A stretch of DNA of 64,000 bases from Batillaria attramentaria (taxonomy: Eukaryota > Mollusca > Gastropoda > Batillariidae), in the NCBI GenBank assembly GCA_018292915.2, contig JACVVK020000089.1:1116001-1180000 (forward strand), given 5' to 3'. This document shows, piece after piece, positions 46,744 to 59,480 of the stretch. Under the pieces are notes generated by a model that did not search any database, was not told the DNA's origin, and worked only from the letters and a program-made list of their open reading frames with translations. The number at the start of each line of letters is the position of its first letter. Positions within the stretch are counted from its first letter, which is position 1. A program made the position numbers and the translations under genes.

Positions 46744-46815
46744 GATCCAGTTTCTACCCTACTGCTTCGGACTGAACTGGCTCTGCGGGTACCAAACCCC
46801 AATACGGCGTGCGCC

Positions 46816-47492
46816 TGCTCCACGGGGTGTAAGGTAGCGCTTTGAAAAGTGTCCGCTGAGACAGAGATTTACGATGAGAAAGAGTATATGGCTGGCAAAA
46901 TCTGACAAAATAGAGATTTTACTGCAGAAAAATCAACAATGAAGCAAGTAGTTTTCTCTACAGATTTTGTTTCCTGCAGTGTAAAGCATTTTTGCACAGA
47001 AACAAATCGTCTTCTGCAGAAAAGGGAAATGACAAAATAGTTTTCTGCAGAAACCTGACTTTCCCGTGGAAAAAATACATGTACAACCTTTGAGAGAGAT
47101 GACAAAAGAGCAGTTTTTCTGTAGAAAAGTTGGGGTTTTTTCCCTCCAGGAAAGTAGGTTTTCAAACCCTCGCTATTTACATTTTTCTGCAGAAAAATGC
47201 TGGATTGTGTCATTTTCTACACAAAACCACTTTTTCTCTGCCATTTGCCTACAGGGAAAAAAAACCAAACTATTTTCAGGAAGAAAAACAGGATCGTCGA
47301 TTGTCTGCAGAAATCCAGTGTATCTTCTGAAAATTATCATTTTTATGCAGAAAAAAAACTTTCAGAGAATCAGATTGTTGATGATTCTGCAGAAAGACTG
47401 CTAGTTTGTCAGATTCCGTCGACCAGATATGCTTTCTCGTCTTTAATTGCTGACTCATCGGACACCTTCAAATCGCTACGTTACACCCCGTA
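46816..47492. mobile_element. Inverted-repeat element packed with CTGCAGAAA motifs
   Basis: Ends form an imperfect inverted repeat of about 100 bp (acggggtgtaaggtagcg...aatctgacaaaatag against the complement of ctagtttgtcagattccg...cgctacgttacaccccgt). The interior holds about 15 copies of CTGCAGAAA or variants in both-strand palindromic form (TTTTCTGCAGAAAA). No convincing target duplication. Confidence 0.65.
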
Positions 47493-47738
47493 TGCTCAGT
47501 GACCTCTCACCCCTGAGGTTGAATCCGGACGAATCAGATCACTCTGTTGTTCTGCTCGAGTGAAGCGGCTCAGAGAGCAGCAATATGATTGGTCCGGCGT
47601 TATGCCAACGTCTCTGATTGGTCTAGCGGGCGAACTTCGCTGGGGGTCCTAAGCCGGATCTAGGATGGATGTCCGCAGAAAAGCACGGGTTTGTAGTTCA
47701 TAACTGTCTCCACGGAGAACCACTGCGTGCGTGCGTGC

Positions 47739-47823
<85 letters not shown>

Positions 47824-47844
47824 TGTGTGTGTGTGCGTGCGTGC

Positions 47845-47910
<66 letters not shown>

Positions 47911-48085
47911 TGTTACCGACAGCAAGATTTATGACAGGCCGAAAACTGCGTCCACGATTTATCTTCAGGATATGACAAAGCCGGGACAAGAGACTTGCAT
48001 GGATTGTGCAACATATCTGCATGACATACGCTTCTGCGCCATGTTAGTATTTTTTTTAAAGTGTACGTGCAGAAACCACACACAC

Positions 48086-48168
<83 letters not shown>

Positions 48169-48621
48169 AGAATTCGCTTCGTTCAGTTTTTGATTCGCAT
48201 TGCACAGCACAAAGCAGAATCACATGTGCACATCACTTGTCATTATCATCATCCATTCATTTATGCATAGTTTATGCACCAACATTACAGCGGACAAAAC
48301 TACCCTTGTTTCTTACTGTGGCAGTAAAGCATGTAAACAAGACAAGAAGAATAATGAAGCCACCTTCTCATGACAGCTTCAAAAGACACGACAACAAGGC
48401 GTCGGTCTAGCCGTCGTTTCTCATAAGCAAGACCTTTGAAGGACACAAGGACAAACAATGCGTCAGCACAGGAGAAAGCCAGTTTTGTATCTGTTTGTTG
48501 TTGTGTCTAGACGGTGTGGAGTCAGTAGTCATGACGTCCGACACAAAGATATGTTTAGAGACAAAAAACAACAACAACAACAACAACAACAACAAAACGG
48601 AAAAAGAAGCGTGCGGAAATA
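47493..48621. repeat. Long microsatellites in unique sequence
   Basis: (GCGT)n/(GT)n mosaic 47,725-47,909 and (CA)n 48,078-48,169; (AAC)n 48,566-48,595. Nothing else recognised. Confidence 0.9.
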
Positions 48622-48734
48622 GGTGGGTGGATGGGTGCGTGTTTGGGGGTTTAACGTCCTTTTCCACCACGTAAGGGTGATATCAAAGAGGGGACAACGA
48701 GAAAAAGGCCAGCACAAATATTTGGCCCCAGCCC
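48622..48734 (-). mobile_element. SINE A copy, head missing
   Basis: Body from gtgtttgggggtttaacgtcc to tttggccccagcc, then a C run replaces the tRNA-like head, as at 28,665. Confidence 0.82.
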
Positions 48735-49135
48735 TACCCCCCCCCCCCCCCCGAAAAAATTTAATTAAATAAATAAATAAAAATTAATTTTAAAAATTTT
48801 TTTAAAAAATAAAATAAAATAAAAATACAAAACAAAACAAAACAAAAACATAAAAATAAAAAATAAAATAAAATAAAAATACAAAACAAAAAACATAAAA
48901 ACAAACAAACAAAAGAGCACCCAAAAAAAAAACAAAAAAAAACGAAGAAACGCACACACAACACTATTAACAGAACAAACAAAAAAGAACTCTAAACACG
49001 TACAACAACAAAAACAACAACAAACCAAAACAAGCAAAAACAAACAACAACAAAAACAATAAAACGGGAAGAAAAAGAAACAGAAACACACTACCAAATA
49101 AACCCCAAAACCCCCACAAACAACAAGATAAAAAC
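48735..49135. repeat. A-rich, nearly T-free low-complexity tract
   Basis: A C run, then about 370 nt of AAAAT/AAAAC/AAC units. No gene. Confidence 0.8.
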
Positions 49136-49523
49136 GGAAGTGGTTATCTCCTTCAAAAGAATTGCATCCACGCAACGTCTGTGCGAAAGTTTATTTGACT
49201 GAAACTAAATGTCATTCGTGTCCTGTCTTCCTCGTGTGATCCGATGTATTCAGGGACAGAACTGCATTTAACCTTTACAACGCTTACTCAACTCGTAAGT
49301 GCACAAAGGCTGCACAACAACACATCTGCGAAAAACAGCAAGTAAAATCACAACTTCTGAAATAAAAAAGGGTCTACAACCAATTGTTTGTTTCTTGACA
49401 AATGTATCACAGGCTTTTTATACGGGCCAAAGATGAGTCACAGGAGGGTGAAAATCGTGTAGGCGAATTTTGATTGTTCTAGTTGTAACTTGTAACCCGT
49501 GTATCCTTGACTGCACGCCAAGA

Positions 49524-49709
49524 GGTGTGCGGGTCTTTTCGACTTTAAAAGTTCTTTCCCACCACATCAGTTATGGTTGATATCAAAGATGAGGCAACGA
49601 GAAAAGAAGCCAGCACAAATAATTATGTTGCCCCAGCCGGGAATCCAACTAACACGACTCTTGCCTTGAAAGTCCAACGCTCTACCGTTCGACTACCCGG
49701 TTCCCCAGT
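49524..49709 (-). mobile_element. SINE A copy (older)
   Basis: Full length with extra inserts (attatgt), 9-bp duplication ACGCCAAGA (49,515-49,523; 49,710-49,718). Confidence 0.83.
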
Positions 49710-49718
49710 ACGCCAAGA

Positions 49719-50145
49719 AATATAAACTGGGGTTCCAAAACGCCTGATTTCTGCAGTGCTGTAGACTGCAATGATTTGAAAGCGACCGCAAATGGGGTGT
49801 CACAGGCAGAGTTATTTAGAGCTTTGAAACTGGCAGCCTAACTATCGAACAATAGTCTAGAGAGCTGTTTCACGTTGCGTTATCAGAACGTGGATGTAGT
49901 TCTTCTTAATTTAAGCTCTTAACGTCCCTTCCTCCTAGTTTAGGAGATATTGGGACATATTTTAATATTCTTTATAGTAGGCAATAAAGCCTCCAAATTG
50001 TATTAATGAAATTTTTTGTTCCTAAATTTCCGACTTTTATTTATTTATTATTTGTTTGTTTAGTTTTAATGTCTTCCCGACCACCTCAATCGGCCCTATC
50101 TGTACATATCTTTATGAATTATTTCATTGAGAAAGGTAAAATTCT
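49719..50145. other. Intergenic, nothing recognised
   Basis: AT-rich unique sequence. Confidence 0.4.
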
Positions 50146-50416
50146 AGGACCCCATTAGGTCCCACCCACCATTCTGGATAGTCCCACACACCATTCTGTA
50201 CAGTCCCACCTACCATTCTGCATAGTCCCACACACCATTCTGTACAGTCCCACAAACAGTTCTGTATAGTTCCACACACCATTCTGTGCAGTCCCACACA
50301 CCATTCTGTACAGTCCCACCTACCATTCTGCATAGTCCCACACACCATTCTGTGCAGTCCCACAAACAGTTCTGTATAGTTCCACACACCATTCTGTGCA
50401 GTCCCACACACCATTC
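50146..50416. repeat. 22-bp minisatellite, inverted relative to 33.5 kb
   Basis: About 11 units of cagtcccacacaccattctgta. Higher-order pattern: a block of about 5 units (cctaccattctgcata, cacaccattctg, aaacagttctgtatagtt) repeats. A SINE A abuts its end. Confidence 0.88.
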
Positions 50417-50600
50417 GGAGCCGGGGTGGCCGAATGGTAGAGCGTTTGACTTCTAATGCTCGGGTCGGTCGTGAGTTCGTATCCCGGCTGGGGCCAAATA
50501 TTTGTGCTGGCTTTTCATCGTTGCCTCATCTTTGATGTCACCCGAATGTTGTGGAAATGGACGTTAACCCCCCCCCCCCCCCAACACCCACCAACCCAGG
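50417..50600 (+). mobile_element. SINE A copy next to the minisatellite
   Basis: Full head and body with a small ggtc duplication in the head, C-run tail. No clear duplication. Confidence 0.88.
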
Positions 50601-52620
50601 ACCCCGTTAAATAATATTTACAATATAAAAAAAGGACTATGTACTCTGTTCAAATTAATTTTAAAAGTAGGTTTTAATTTTTTTTCATGTCTTTATTATT
50701 CTTTTTCTTATACAAATAAATGGGCAAAGAAAAAAAAGAAACAAACACACAACCATGCGCAAACAGAAAAATACGGATAAGGCAAAACAAACAAACAAAC
50801 AAACAAACAAACAAGCAAACAAACACCCTTTAAGTCTTAGTACAAGTTGCTTCTAGCTGTACATGTATATTTTAACTTCAAAATTTAAAAGGCTCCAGGA
50901 GCAGAGCTTCTCGGTGGGCCGCACCGCCTAGTCAGTCGGCGCGACCACCTTGGTGGTGTGCGTGTATGAGATTGGGCGAGACGGACGAAAACGTGAACAG
51001 TATGCACTACGATCGCTCAGCCGGAGAATAGTTCTTTCCAGTGCAGTGACAGCAGTGAAGAATGACTAGGACCCGTGCTCCCTTATGCATTGAAATGAAC
51101 TTTCGGGTCAGGTTGAAACCGGCACGAAATGGCAATACTGCCAATAGCCTTTAGAACGCTATATCAAACTCGAGAGAGTGCACGAAGGTTAGATTCTATG
51201 GCTGAGTGCGTGGCGGGGGTCTGACTTGGGCAAAAAGGAGTCGATATGCACGTAATGACATTGAATGAGGTTTTGGAGGGTAGTTTGGTCCCCCCCCCCC
51301 TCCCCGCCGAGTCGGTCATGACAACCGGTGAGACACCGGGGACACCCGAATAACGGTGTCGGGAAGAGTTATTTCCCTTTGGCATGAAACTCAAGCTGGC
51401 GCCAGTAAATCAGAAGTAAAAAGATAATAATAAAAGTGGATGAATAACGACAATAAATAAATAAATCTTTAATGACACAATCATGATAAACGAATAACAT
51501 ATAAATCAATATGAAACAAATTTTAGAAATTATAAGTACCCTGAGTTAATTCTGTAAATATTTTTTAAATTAAATAAATATTAAAGAATAGATAAAGTAA
51601 CTAACTTAACAACAAAGAAGTGAAGAAAAAAAAAATGAGTGAATTAAAAATAAAGTGAAAATAATTTTATGACTCCTGAGTCCAGAGTTAAGCAAACTGG
51701 GCACTGCTTTCTTGCTTCCTCGACTTATATAGTCCGTTTGCTAGAAACAAAATGGTTTGTTTTTTTTTTCCCCGCGCTATTTCTGGAAAACGATACACTT
51801 TCCTTGAACATTGTCAGAAGAAAAAGTGTACCTGACTCAGAGATCCGACCAAATTTCATTTTTGTTCCCATCCATCCATCACCATTAAACCTCTTCCGTG
51901 GTCAGTGAACCATGACGTAAACAACAACAACAACAACAAAATCCAACCCTAAAAAAAAGCCTCCATGACCTCTCCCGGCACATTTTTCACATTGTATTCG
52001 GCATGTCCGATCGATGCTGGTTTCCTCGCAAACACACATTTTGAAGAAATTCACTTGTTTTAGGTTTGGATTATGAATATTTTATAACGAAACACTAGCC
52101 CTATTGACGAAGCGAGAATTTCTCTCTCGCTAGATTTCGACAGGCGAATCACGCCCAAACCCATAACACAGTCGCGCAGCACACAACAATATTTTCTTGT
52201 TTCAGCATAAACTATGAATCCACTACTACAGCGGATATATATAAAGGTCACCTGTATTAGTCTCTAAAAAAATATATATACCGTACGTGCCACGTGTACT
52301 TATTTCGTACCACCGTTGTCTGACTTTAGCTCTCTCGAAGAAACACTAAAAGGGGACAGCTGTACCGTTCTCTAGAGAAAAAGGGGCCTACTGGGCACAG
52401 GCTCTGATCAGCGCTTACACCCTTTCTCCATGTGACGTCAGAACCAGTGTCCCAGTAGCCTGACGTCTTCTTCTCGGCTGAGTCACATCAGCACTGCTTG
52501 AGGTGTCTCTGCCTCTCAGCAGGCTACGAGTCTAGACAAATGTCTGGGCCGAGTCCCGAATGCCTGTGGCGCGTTATGCTCCCTTCAGTTGTCACAGCGG
52601 CCACATCGCTAGAAGGGTTT
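50601..52620. other. Intergenic, nothing recognised
   Basis: AT-rich with (AAAC)n 50,790-50,825 and A/T-rich tracts 51,430-51,660. An imperfect hairpin lies at 52,385-52,462 (ggcctactgggcacaggctctga and tcagaaccagtgtcccagtagcc). No gene signal. Confidence 0.4.
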
Positions 52621-52890
52621 ACTGCGTCGGTATTCGATCGTGGGTGGAGATCCCTCTCGGATTATAAGTTCGATTCCCTGTTGTTGGGGTCTACGGAGGG
52701 GGTCGGTGGTGTAGAGGTAAAGTCTCCTGCCACCAGTGTGAGAGGTTGAGGGTTCGAGTTCCACTTGGGGCAAAGTTGTTTTTTGGTTTTTCCCCCCAGC
52801 TGAAGTATGTGACACCGTTCATTCGGGTCGACCGTCGGGGGGTTCTCTCCGGGTACTCCGGCTTCCTGTTCCTCTGCTTTGAAAGTGTTC
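52621..52890 (+). mobile_element. SINE C copy 2
   Basis: Head ggtcggtggtgtagaggtaaag, B box gggttcgagttcc, then the core caccgttcattcgggtcgacc...ggttctctccgggtactccgg and ctctgctttgaaa, as in the 28.8 and 54.6 kb copies. It is joined directly to a truncated SINE A. Another B-box-like block (aagttcgattccc) lies just upstream. Confidence 0.65.
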
Positions 52891-53041
52891 AGCGTTGGAC
52901 TTCTAATGCTCGGGTCGTGAGTTCGTATCCCGGCCGGGGCCAAATATTTGTGCTGGCTTTTTCATCGTTGCCCCGTCTTTGATATCACCCATATGTGGTG
53001 GAAAAGGACGTTAATAAACCCCCAAACACCTACCCACCCCT
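52891..53041 (+). mobile_element. SINE A copy, 5'-truncated, fused to SINE C
   Basis: Begins agcgttggacttctaatgctcgg immediately after SINE C. The body is near the family consensus and ends cccaaacacctaccc. Confidence 0.85.
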
Positions 53042-53465
53042 TACCTCCTAACATGGAAGAAATGTTTCTTGCTACAGAAACTTTGACCTGTGTTTCTTGA
53101 CGTGGGTTCCCGGTCGTCGCTCTGGCTACAAATAGATAAACAGAACAAACACACGTGCCTGTTACACGCTAAAGGTTGCTTTGTCTAGGTTTTACACTCC
53201 GATGGAAGCGTTGGTGGAGCGATACGTGTCCTGGCTGCATCATTTGTCACGAGACGACTCACCAGTACGCCCAACAAAGACACGTGCTCGTGGAAACTGA
53301 CCAATCGATTTCTTCTGCTACCAGTGTCTGACCCACGTGATGCGCTACCCGATGTTCGAGTGGCCAGGGTGCACGTGTTCACTAGTTGTGGATAGGCTTC
53401 TTACCCGACAGAGTTACTTTTGTGGCCCACCCCGTTAATCAAGTAGATTTCAGACGTTCAGCAAG
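53042..53465. other. Intergenic, nothing recognised
   Basis: No exon or repeat relationship seen. Confidence 0.4.
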
Positions 53466-53486
53466 CCAGTAGTAGTAGTAGTAGTA

Positions 53487-53815
53487 GTAGTAGGGGTGAG
53501 CGGTGGTCTAATAGGTGGCGTGTCGGATTTAGCCGCTGCGCTACTGAACGGCCGTCACCAATCACGGTCATGGCGATGAAGCGTGGGTTCGATCCCAGGT
53601 CGAGCTTGTGATTTTTTGCTGGTTGCCGGGCTGCTCATCGGGGGTTTCGCTCCGGGTTGTCCGACTTTCCTCCCCCAGCAAAATTGCAAAATTGTAGAAA
53701 AAAAGATATTAAAAAAAGAGGATAGGTATTGGGTGGCGCTGCACCGCGGCGACGCGCTTCCCCCGGGGGAAGCAACCCGAATTTTCCGAAAGGGATAATA
53801 AAGTTAATAAAGTAA
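53487..53815 (+). mobile_element. SINE D copy 2, inserted in (GTA)n
   Basis: A-box region gtgagcggtggtctaatagg, B box gggttcgatcccagg, body with ccccgggggaagcaacccgaattttccg, tail gggataataaagttaataaagt. Flanked on both sides by GTA units (53,467-53,494 and from 53,829), so it probably landed in a microsatellite. Confidence 0.75.
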
Positions 53816-54014
53816 ATTAAAAGTAAAAAAGTAGCAGTAGTAGCCAGGGGTCTGATGCATGAAAAGAGACCACACTAGTCTAGCTCTGGTCCCAGTCCCA
53901 AAATGTAACTCGTTTACTGTTGTGGCCAACCAGTCAGTCAAACAGTCAGCCACTTAGTAGCCAGTCGATGAGTGGTGTCAGGTCGACAGTAGAACTGACG
54001 GAGTTTGGATAAGG

Positions 54015-54128
54015 TGGGATGGGTTGGGCTGGCGGGTGTTTTGGAGTTTAACGTTCTTTTCCACCACGTATGGGTGATATCAAAGACGGGGCAACGAGAA
54101 AAAGATCAGCACAAATATTTGACCCCCA
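54015..54128 (-). mobile_element. SINE A copy, head missing
   Basis: ggcgggtgttttggagtttaacgttc to cacaaatatttgaccccc. Confidence 0.78.
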
Positions 54129-54172
54129 GGTGGAATGCATGCTATTGTGGCTTGCTCAGAACTGTGAGCAAT

Positions 54173-54450
54173 CTGGGCCCGTATGTGAAAGTCGAGGTTA
54201 ATTTAATCCACGGCTACGGGCCTAAACCAGACTAGGACAAAATAAACCCCAAAACAAAATTAAATAGAAAAGGGATCGGAGAAAGAAAGGCAAAAATCCT
54301 TCTATAACGGCTTAGGCACCATGGTGAAATGGGCCCGCTTCCTGATTTAAAACAAAAAACAACAGAAAATTTAACCCTAGAAATAGTTTAGTTCGAGGTT
54401 AGACTCTAACCCGGGGCTAAACTCCCTAACCCTGACTTTTACATTACAGT
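54173..54450. mobile_element. Element H copy 6
   Basis: ctgggcccgtatgtgaaagtcg at the left, tgacttttacattacagt at the right (outer end mutated), canonical interior. Confidence 0.8.
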
Positions 54451-54509
54451 CACGTGGTGCGAAGGGTCAGCTCAGCTATTTCAATTTCGGAATTTAGAAT
54501 TGCATTTAT

Positions 54510-54660
54510 TTTTCAAATTTGGTGGGCTGAACATTTCCAAAGCAGAGGGGGAGGAAGCCGGAGTACCCGGAGAGAACCCCCGACGATCGGCCCGAATGAA
54601 CGGTGCCACGTACGAGAAGGAAAAATTCTTTGCCCCGAGTGGGCAAACATTTCGTACCGA
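54510..54660 (-). mobile_element. SINE C copy 3 (fragment)
   Basis: Minus-strand core (ggttctctccgggtactccggcttcc, then ctctgctttggaaatg), head lost. Confidence 0.6.
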
Positions 54661-56014
54661 GCACGAATATTCCACGTTTTTGTTTTACTCGTGTTTGGTT
54701 TTGACTCTGTATTCGAAAATCAGGCAAGAGTAACGGTTCCTTGATGGCTCTTACTGCAGGAAACACGAGTATAATCAAAGTGCAACACTCCCACTAAGCC
54801 AAATCAAATCCATGCAGACATTAATTAATTATGATTTCTTTTTAGGCCACTGGTGCACAACCCCAAACTTACTTGGTAGGAATTGAGTTAAGAGTAGTTT
54901 GGACCTACAACAGAATTCAGGAGAGTTTTGGCCTTTTGGAATGGATTTTATCCAAGACCTGCTCAGGACTGTAGAGAAATCAGAACCTTAAACTGATTAT
55001 AGGCCTGTTACGTCGCGCCCACCTTAGGACAGCACCAGTACCCCCTCCCCCCTCTCGCCCGGTGAAGCAAAATCCGATGGAGAGAGAGAGCAAAATGGTA
55101 AAGTTGGGTTGCTGAGTCAGCCCATGGGAACAGCGCGACACAGACAGAAGTTGACGCTCGCACGTGCCCTCCGTAACGTAGGCCGTGTGACGACGCTGGC
55201 TGACCTTGCCCGTAGTCCTTCAAACCTTTCCCTGTCGCCCCCCCCCCCCAACCCTCCCCCCCCCCCCCCCCCCCCCCCCCGCCTTCCCCTCCCCCCACGA
55301 CCCCCACATCCTCCTTCCTTCTTTCTCCCTCCCCTCCCCTACCCACCCACCCTTCCCTTTCCACTCACCCACCCCACCCAATATTCCCCCTTTTTTTGGA
55401 GGGGGGGGGGGACCCCCAAGACCCCCTTTGCTTCGACCTACCCCCTCTGTCCTGTGATATCGACCACGTATCTGCTGACAGGAGGTAAATTGGTTTGTTG
55501 AGTTCAAAGCAGCGCGATCTGAAACAGCTCCCCTTCTATCTATCACCCGTCCCTTGTGAGATGACAAAAGATCCCAACCTTCCCGAATAATCATCTCGGA
55601 ACTGAAAGAGCACCACAAAACAGGAAAAGAAGAGCCGAAGAAGAAGGAAAAGAAAAAGAAAGAAAAAAATCCCCCAAAAACGGCCATTTTCAAAGTTTTG
55701 TCGCAGCCCTCCAACTTTAGGATTCACGATGGCTCGGGAATGGTTATCTGTTGAACTTTGATGTGCTCCATAAAACAAAAAAGAAACAGACAAAACAGAC
55801 AAAAATCGAAAATAGAGCGAAAGGAATTAGGCAGGGTTCTTTAAAGTTTTGTCGAAGTTTCCAAGTTTGAAGTTCAGGACTGCTCTGGAATTGGAAAAGA
55901 AGAGCGAAGTATTGTTGCACAAAAGCTTTAAATAGTGAGGCAATTGTCTGAAAGCGAAAGGCTGAGTATCGTTTTGCACGCAAGACCCCCCCCCCCTCCC
56001 GCCCCCTCCCCTTC

Positions 56015-56015
<1 letters not shown>
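54661..56015. other. Intergenic; C-rich and purine-rich tracts
   Basis: 55,238-55,440 is nearly pure C/T with C runs over 20 nt, then a G run (55,400-55,410). 55,595-55,680 is A/G-rich. The sequence ttttgtcg(c/a)ag...ccaa(c/g)ttt recurs at 55,697 and 55,849. No gene signal. Confidence 0.5.
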
Positions 56016-57022
<1,007 letters not shown>

Positions 57023-57023
<1 letters not shown>

Positions 57024-57844
57024 TAATTTATCTAGACATATAAATCCATACATATTAAACACAGATCCTAAAGTAATGTGTGATGTCCAAGTCTAATACT
57101 ATGCAACTAAACTAAGAAATCTAAACTAAAAGATGGCAAGGGCATAGCGGACATGACAGCTGAGGAGTAAGCCCAGTTTTGAAAATCTCAACAAATAAAA
57201 TCTATACATACTGGGGACGGGCAGTAAACACAGTCATGAGTTTAAAATAGATACTGTTAAAACAGTATGTGTGGACAAATTCACAACTACGACTCAAATA
57301 TTTCTAAGTTCAACCTCATATTCAAACAAGGCACACACGTCTACAGTATTGCCACATTTAAACTTGCTTATTACCATTTTGGCAATGAGTATTACGTGAT
57401 TTATAGTTTGCACATCTCTTTTTTTTAATCTTATAAGGCCGATACCCAAACAACACATTCGATTCAGATAAGACAATGTTCTGCTGAGTTTTTTTTTATA
57501 TATATATATATGACTTTTAAACAAATTTCCCACGGGGGCGTTACTTTCTTCTTTTTTTTTTTTTTTTGGGGGGGGGGGGGTGGTGGTGGTTACAAAGACA
57601 ACAAATCGAACATACATACATACATACATACATACATACATACATACATACATACATACATACATACATACATACATACATACATACATACAACTAGCCC
57701 ACCAACAAAATCCTTCAGGCGGCGCGCGCTAAAGGATGTGACGTCACTGTGGTCTCGGTGTCCCCGGCCTAAAGCTTCACTGGCGTCTGCTTCGAACGCG
57801 ATGCCAGAACAAGCTTCCAGAGCGACACATGTGCCGACCCGAGA
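57023..57844. other. Unique sequence and (CATA)n
   Basis: AT-rich, T/G run at 57,551-57,580 and about 20 CATA units at 57,611-57,692. 57,690-57,840 is CpG-richer, without gene signal. Confidence 0.5.
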
Positions 57845-57965
57845 CACCACAACGGTCTCAGACGCTATTTTGTGACCCAAGTGACTGATTCTGATGCACA
57901 AATTACTCGCATTCGATGATTTTTTTTCCACACGCTATAGTATGCTTGTTCTGCGTATAGAGCCT
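57845..57965. repeat. Dispersed repeat E, copy 3 (partial)
   Basis: cacaacggtctcagacgctatt...tgacccaagtgactgattctgatgcac...cgcattcgatga matches copies 1 and 2. Confidence 0.7.
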
Positions 57966-58557
57966 TTAAGCACATCCCTCAACCTTTCGGGCGTAACTTT
58001 CTTACATTTCCAGGGAAAAAAAACTGTTCAATGAAATCAGTTTCATCACAGTGCGTGCATTTGTTCTAAAGGGTCCCTATATGTATCGCAACGAGAACTC
58101 GAAATCTGTCGATCAAACGAAGTGCCATTTGTTTTGTCAAACGAAGAAACGAGAGGGTCAACGGACTTCGGTTTCTCTACTTGATACACAGGGACTCAAC
58201 TGGACTCGACAGATTTGACTGATTCCGGCCATGGGCCACTATCATGAAGGTGACCAAAACAGAACAGTAACAATCAAAGGAAGGTACATACATGAACATG
58301 GACAAGAAGGACACTAACAGCATATTAACACAAAGTACGAATGAATAGTAAAACTAATCTATACAATGTGTTACACTTGAAACAGCGAGGCGCGGCGTTT
58401 GAAAGCAAAAATAAGATTTTCGCCAATTAAAAAAAATTGTTTTTGTGATTTTCCAGCAAGTGACAAACACATAATGACAACATCCAATAAAAACATCAAC
58501 AATATAGGCGCAGATATATATGTCACTACAAATGCTAGCTGCTTTAACACGCCTGCA
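57966..58557. other. Intergenic, nothing recognised
   Basis: AT-rich unique sequence. Confidence 0.4.
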
Positions 58558-58561
58558 CACA

Positions 58562-58651
<90 letters not shown>

Positions 58652-58862
58652 AACCCCAAACAAAATCCCCCCAAAACAGAAACAAAACAACACCCCCCCC
58701 CCCCAAAAAAAAAAAAAATCAACAACAAATATCCAACCAAACAAAACACCAACCAACCAAATCAATCAAAATTAAAACAACACCACCACCAACAAACCAC
58801 AACAACGCCAAAAAAAACACCCCCCCCCCCCCCCCCCAAAAAAAAAACAAAAAAAAACAACC
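58558..58862. repeat. (CA)n microsatellite followed by an A/C-only tract
   Basis: (CA)n to 58,647, then about 215 nt almost free of G and T (C runs, A runs, accaacca and aacaac units). Confidence 0.9.
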
Positions 58863-59480
58863 GGACTGACCGGGCAGTCACTGCTTTGCGGGGCGGTGAA
58901 GCTGAAGACGGACAAACAGATCAGTCTCCTTCTTGGTGAAGCGGTCATTACCTACACCATTATCAGTCTGCATCGCCCGACGTCTGTTATCCCCTGATGT
59001 GATAAAATCTCCCGACATCAGTTAACTCGCCGAAGCTCGCCAGTAAACGTCCCAAAGGGAGTGGCAATGAGAGGCCGTGTCAAGTGTTATAAAGTATTCT
59101 CCTTCGACACGTCCTTAGCACAACAAACAAACGAACGAACGCACGAACGAACGAACAAACAATGGGGCAATCAGTCGTCAATTTATTGTTTTCTTCTGTG
59201 AGAGTGGTTCAAGGGGAACTTATATCTTACCCGGAAGGAAAAGACGCACCGCCCCCTCCCCCCCCCCGCCCCCTCCCGAAAAAAAGGGGGGGGGGAGAGC
59301 AAACTTTCCTACGGCTGAAAGAACTAGCCCCCCACCCCCACCACCCCATCCCCCCCACCCCCACCTGCTCTTTTAACAAAACAAAAAGGATCACACACAC
59401 CCTTCTTCCGGTCTCGCCGGAAACGTTAAAAACACTCAGGGAAAACAAACAAACAAACTAAATGTTTACAGCTTCGGCCA
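58863..59480. other. Intergenic, nothing recognised
   Basis: (GAAC)n/(AAAC)n at 59,125-59,160 and mixed C/G runs 59,250-59,370. No gene signal. Confidence 0.4.
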
